A stretch of 64,000 nucleotides of DNA from Mycobacterium sp. Root135 (GTDB lineage Bacteria; Actinomycetota; Actinomycetes; Mycobacteriales; Mycobacteriaceae): positions 581,013 through 645,012 of the forward strand of contig NZ_LMEZ01000009.1 in assembly GCF_001426545.1 (NCBI RefSeq), read 5' to 3'. Shown here in pieces: positions 62,436 to 64,000 of this stretch. How positions within the stretch are numbered: the stretch's first letter is position 1; every line of letters starts with the position of its first letter. The position numbers and the translations under genes were made by a program. The notes under the pieces were generated by a model. The model ran no database searches and had not been told where the DNA came from. It saw only the letters and a program-made list of their open reading frames with translations.

Positions 62436-63689
62436 GTGAGCGAGCGATTCGTAGTGACCGGTGGTACCCGGTTGGCGGGCGAAGTTGCCGTGGGTGGTGC
62501 CAAGAACAGCGTGCTGAAGTTGATGGCCGCGGCCTTGTTGGCAGAGGGCACCAGCACGATCACGAATTCGCCCGACATTCTCGACGTCCCCCTGATGGCC
62601 GAAGTGCTCAGAGGTCTTGGCGCCACCGTCGACATCGACGGCGACACGGTCCGGATCACATCGCCCGACGAGCTGAAGTACGACGCCGATTTCGCGGCGG
62701 TGCGCCAGTTCCGGGCATCGGTGTGCGTTCTCGGCCCGTTGGTCGGGCGGTGCAAGAAGGCCAAGGTGGCTCTGCCTGGGGGTGACGCGATCGGATCGCG
62801 GCCGCTCGACATGCACCAGGCGGGCCTGCGCCAACTCGGAGCGAGATGCAACATCGAGCATGGCTGCGTGGTCGCGGAGGCAGACCATCTCCGGGGCGCC
62901 GAGATCCAACTGGAGTTTCCCTCGGTGGGCGCCACCGAGAACATCCTGATGGCAGCCGTCCTCGCGGAGGGGGTGACGACGATCCACAACGCAGCGCGTG
63001 AACCCGACGTCGTCGACCTCTGCACGATGCTCAACCAGATGGGTGCCCAGATATCCGGGGCGGGTTCGTCGACCATGACCATCACCGGGGTGGACCGGCT
63101 GCATCCCACCGAACACCGGGTGATCGGCGATCGCATCGTCGCGGCCACCTGGGGGATAGCGGCGGCCATGACGCGGGGGGACATCTCGGTGACGGGGGTC
63201 GACCCTGCGCACCTGCAGTTGGTGCTGCACAAGCTGCACGACGCGGGGGCCACGGTCACTCAACACGACAACGGGTTCCGCATCGTGCAGTACGAACGAC
63301 CCAAGGCGGTCAACATGGCGACCCTGCCGTTCCCTGGGTTCCCGACCGATCTGCAACCCATGGCAATCGGGCTGGCGTGCATCGCCGACGGGACGTCGAT
63401 GATCACCGAGAACGTGTTCGAGGCTCGCTTCCGTTTCGTGGAGGAGATGATCCGGCTCGGTGCGGACGCGCGGACCGACGGCCACCATGCTGTGGTCCGA
63501 GGCATTCCGCAGCTGTCGAGTGCACCGGTGTGGGCGTCGGACATTCGAGCGGGGGCCGGCCTGGTCCTGGCTGGACTCGTCGCAGATGGGGATACCGAGG
63601 TGCACGACGTGTTCCACATCGATCGCGGCTACCCGTTGTTCGTGGAGAACCTGGTCAGTTTGGGCGCGGAGATCGAGCGCGTAAGCTAG
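62436..63689 (+). CDS. murA: UDP-N-acetylglucosamine 1-carboxyvinyltransferase
   Basis: A 417-residue EPSP-synthase-fold enzyme, first committed step of peptidoglycan synthesis. The active-site loop reads PGGDAIGSRPLD, with Asp117 where most bacteria have the fosfomycin-reactive Cys; mycobacterial MurA is resistant for this reason. GGAKNSVLKLMAAALLAEG binds substrate. It is the last gene before the rRNA operon. Confidence 0.97.
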   Translation: MSERFVVTGGTRLAGEVAVGGAKNSVLKLMAAALLAEGTSTITNSPDILDVPLMAEVLRGLGATVDIDGDTVRITSPDELKYDADFAAVRQFRASVCVLGPLVGRCKKAKVALPGGDAIGSRPLDMHQAGLRQLGARCNIEHGCVVAEADHLRGAEIQLEFPSVGATENILMAAVLAEGVTTIHNAAREPDVVDLCTMLNQMGAQISGAGSSTMTITGVDRLHPTEHRVIGDRIVAATWGIAAAMTRGDISVTGVDPAHLQLVLHKLHDAGATVTQHDNGFRIVQYERPKAVNMATLPFPGFPTDLQPMAIGLACIADGTSMITENVFEARFRFVEEMIRLGADARTDGHHAVVRGIPQLSSAPVWASDIRAGAGLVLAGLVADGDTEVHDVFHIDRGYPLFVENLVSLGAEIERVS

Positions 63690-63733
63690 TCCAAGAGGCC
63701 GGTGCAGCGACGCCAAGCCTCTGACCAGCGGAT

Positions 63734-63763
63734 TTGACTTCGCTGCGGCGGAAGACCTAATCT
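63734..63763 (+). promoter_or_regulatory. rRNA operon promoter P1
   Basis: -35 TTGACT, an 18-base spacer, -10 TAATCT, and then GTTGCCCC with its first G seven bases downstream. Position after murA matches mycobacterial rrnA P1. Confidence 0.85.
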
Positions 63764-63797
63764 AATCGAGTTGCCCCAGTACGGGGGACAGAGAAGT

Positions 63798-63826
63798 TTG
63801 ACTCTCCCGCTCAGATAGTTTAAGCT
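63798..63826 (+). promoter_or_regulatory. rRNA operon promoter PCL1
   Basis: -35 TTGACT, a 17-base spacer, -10 TAAGCT, followed at the same distance by GTTGCCCC as in P1. The identical start context suggests both initiate at that G and respond alike to GTP and growth rate. Confidence 0.85.
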
Positions 63827-63832
63827 GGAGGG

Positions 63833-64000
63833 GTTGCCCCGAAAAGGGAAACTTCCCAAAAGTTGGTCTGTTGTTTGAGAACTCAATAGTGTGTTTGGTG
63901 GTTTTTGTTTGTTGTTTTTGGCCATCTTGGTGGGGGACTTCCCGTCTTCCTACTGCTTAGGGATGGTTTGTTTTATTTGCCAGTTTTGACTGGTTGTTAC
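63833..64000 (+). other. 16S rRNA leader (continues past window)
   Basis: Downstream of PCL1 the sequence contains TGTTTGAGAACTCAATAG (63872-63889), the conserved boxA-like antitermination element of mycobacterial rrn leaders, and the U-rich stretch and pairing segment used for RNase III release of 16S rRNA. The mature 16S sequence is not in the window. Confidence 0.8.

Overview
This window is a high-GC mycobacterial chromosome segment, most like a fast-growing Mycolicibacterium (inferred from gene content and order; no 16S sequence is present). The diagnostic backbone is cysD-cysNC, an Rrf2 regulator, tRNA-Arg(CCG)-argS-lysA-hom-thrC-thrB-rho, rpmE-prfA-prmC-threonylcarbamoyl-AMP synthase-wecA, atpI-B-E-F-H-A-G-D-C, DUF2550, the cobalamin adenosyltransferase and murA, then the rRNA promoter region at the right edge. 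This is the order known from M. tuberculosis Rv1285-Rv1315. Mycobacterial hallmarks include the fused b-delta ATP synthase subunit, a C-terminal extension on the alpha subunit, an acidic loop in gamma, a very long disordered Rho N-terminus, and Asp in place of the catalytic Cys of MurA.

Left part (1-23 kb). Two paralogous GT39 membrane glycosyltransferases flank a GT2-GtrA fusion. Next come an orphan DUF559 protein, a PAPS-type sulfotransferase divergent from a TetR-DUF1214 pair, and the sulfate activation operon cysD-cysNC-cysQ. cysD is preceded by a 15-codon, apparently leaderless upstream ORF that overlaps its start. Single metabolic genes follow (isochorismatase-like hydrolase, secreted glycoside hydrolase with a disordered tail, FMN-binding protein, carbon-nitrogen hydrolase, Rrf2 regulator, nitronate monooxygenase). 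A two-component system (sensor kinase, NarL-type regulator, DUF4097 membrane protein) shares a 38-bp upstream motif with a small secreted protein gene about 3.3 kb away.

Accessory middle (23-37 kb). The centrepiece is a nitrile-degradation locus. A minus-strand operon encodes cobalt nitrile hydratase (beta, alpha, His-rich accessory protein), a DUF1097 membrane protein, a MarR regulator and an AmiC-like ligand sensor. Divergent from it is cbtB-cbtA-acetamidase, which couples cobalt uptake with amide hydrolysis. A four-gene, overlapping DeoR-controlled operon (FGGY kinase, zinc dehydrogenase, class II aldolase) probably degrades a polyol or sugar. A DUF3291 protein and a GGDEF protein follow in a lower-GC stretch before tRNA-Arg.

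Right part (37-64 kb) is conserved housekeeping: aspartate-family amino acids, transcription termination, translation termination, cell-envelope precursors, ATP synthase and MurA. The only obvious insertion is a TetR plus acyl-CoA synthetase pair between rho and rpmE. The window ends in the rRNA leader after two well-formed promoters.
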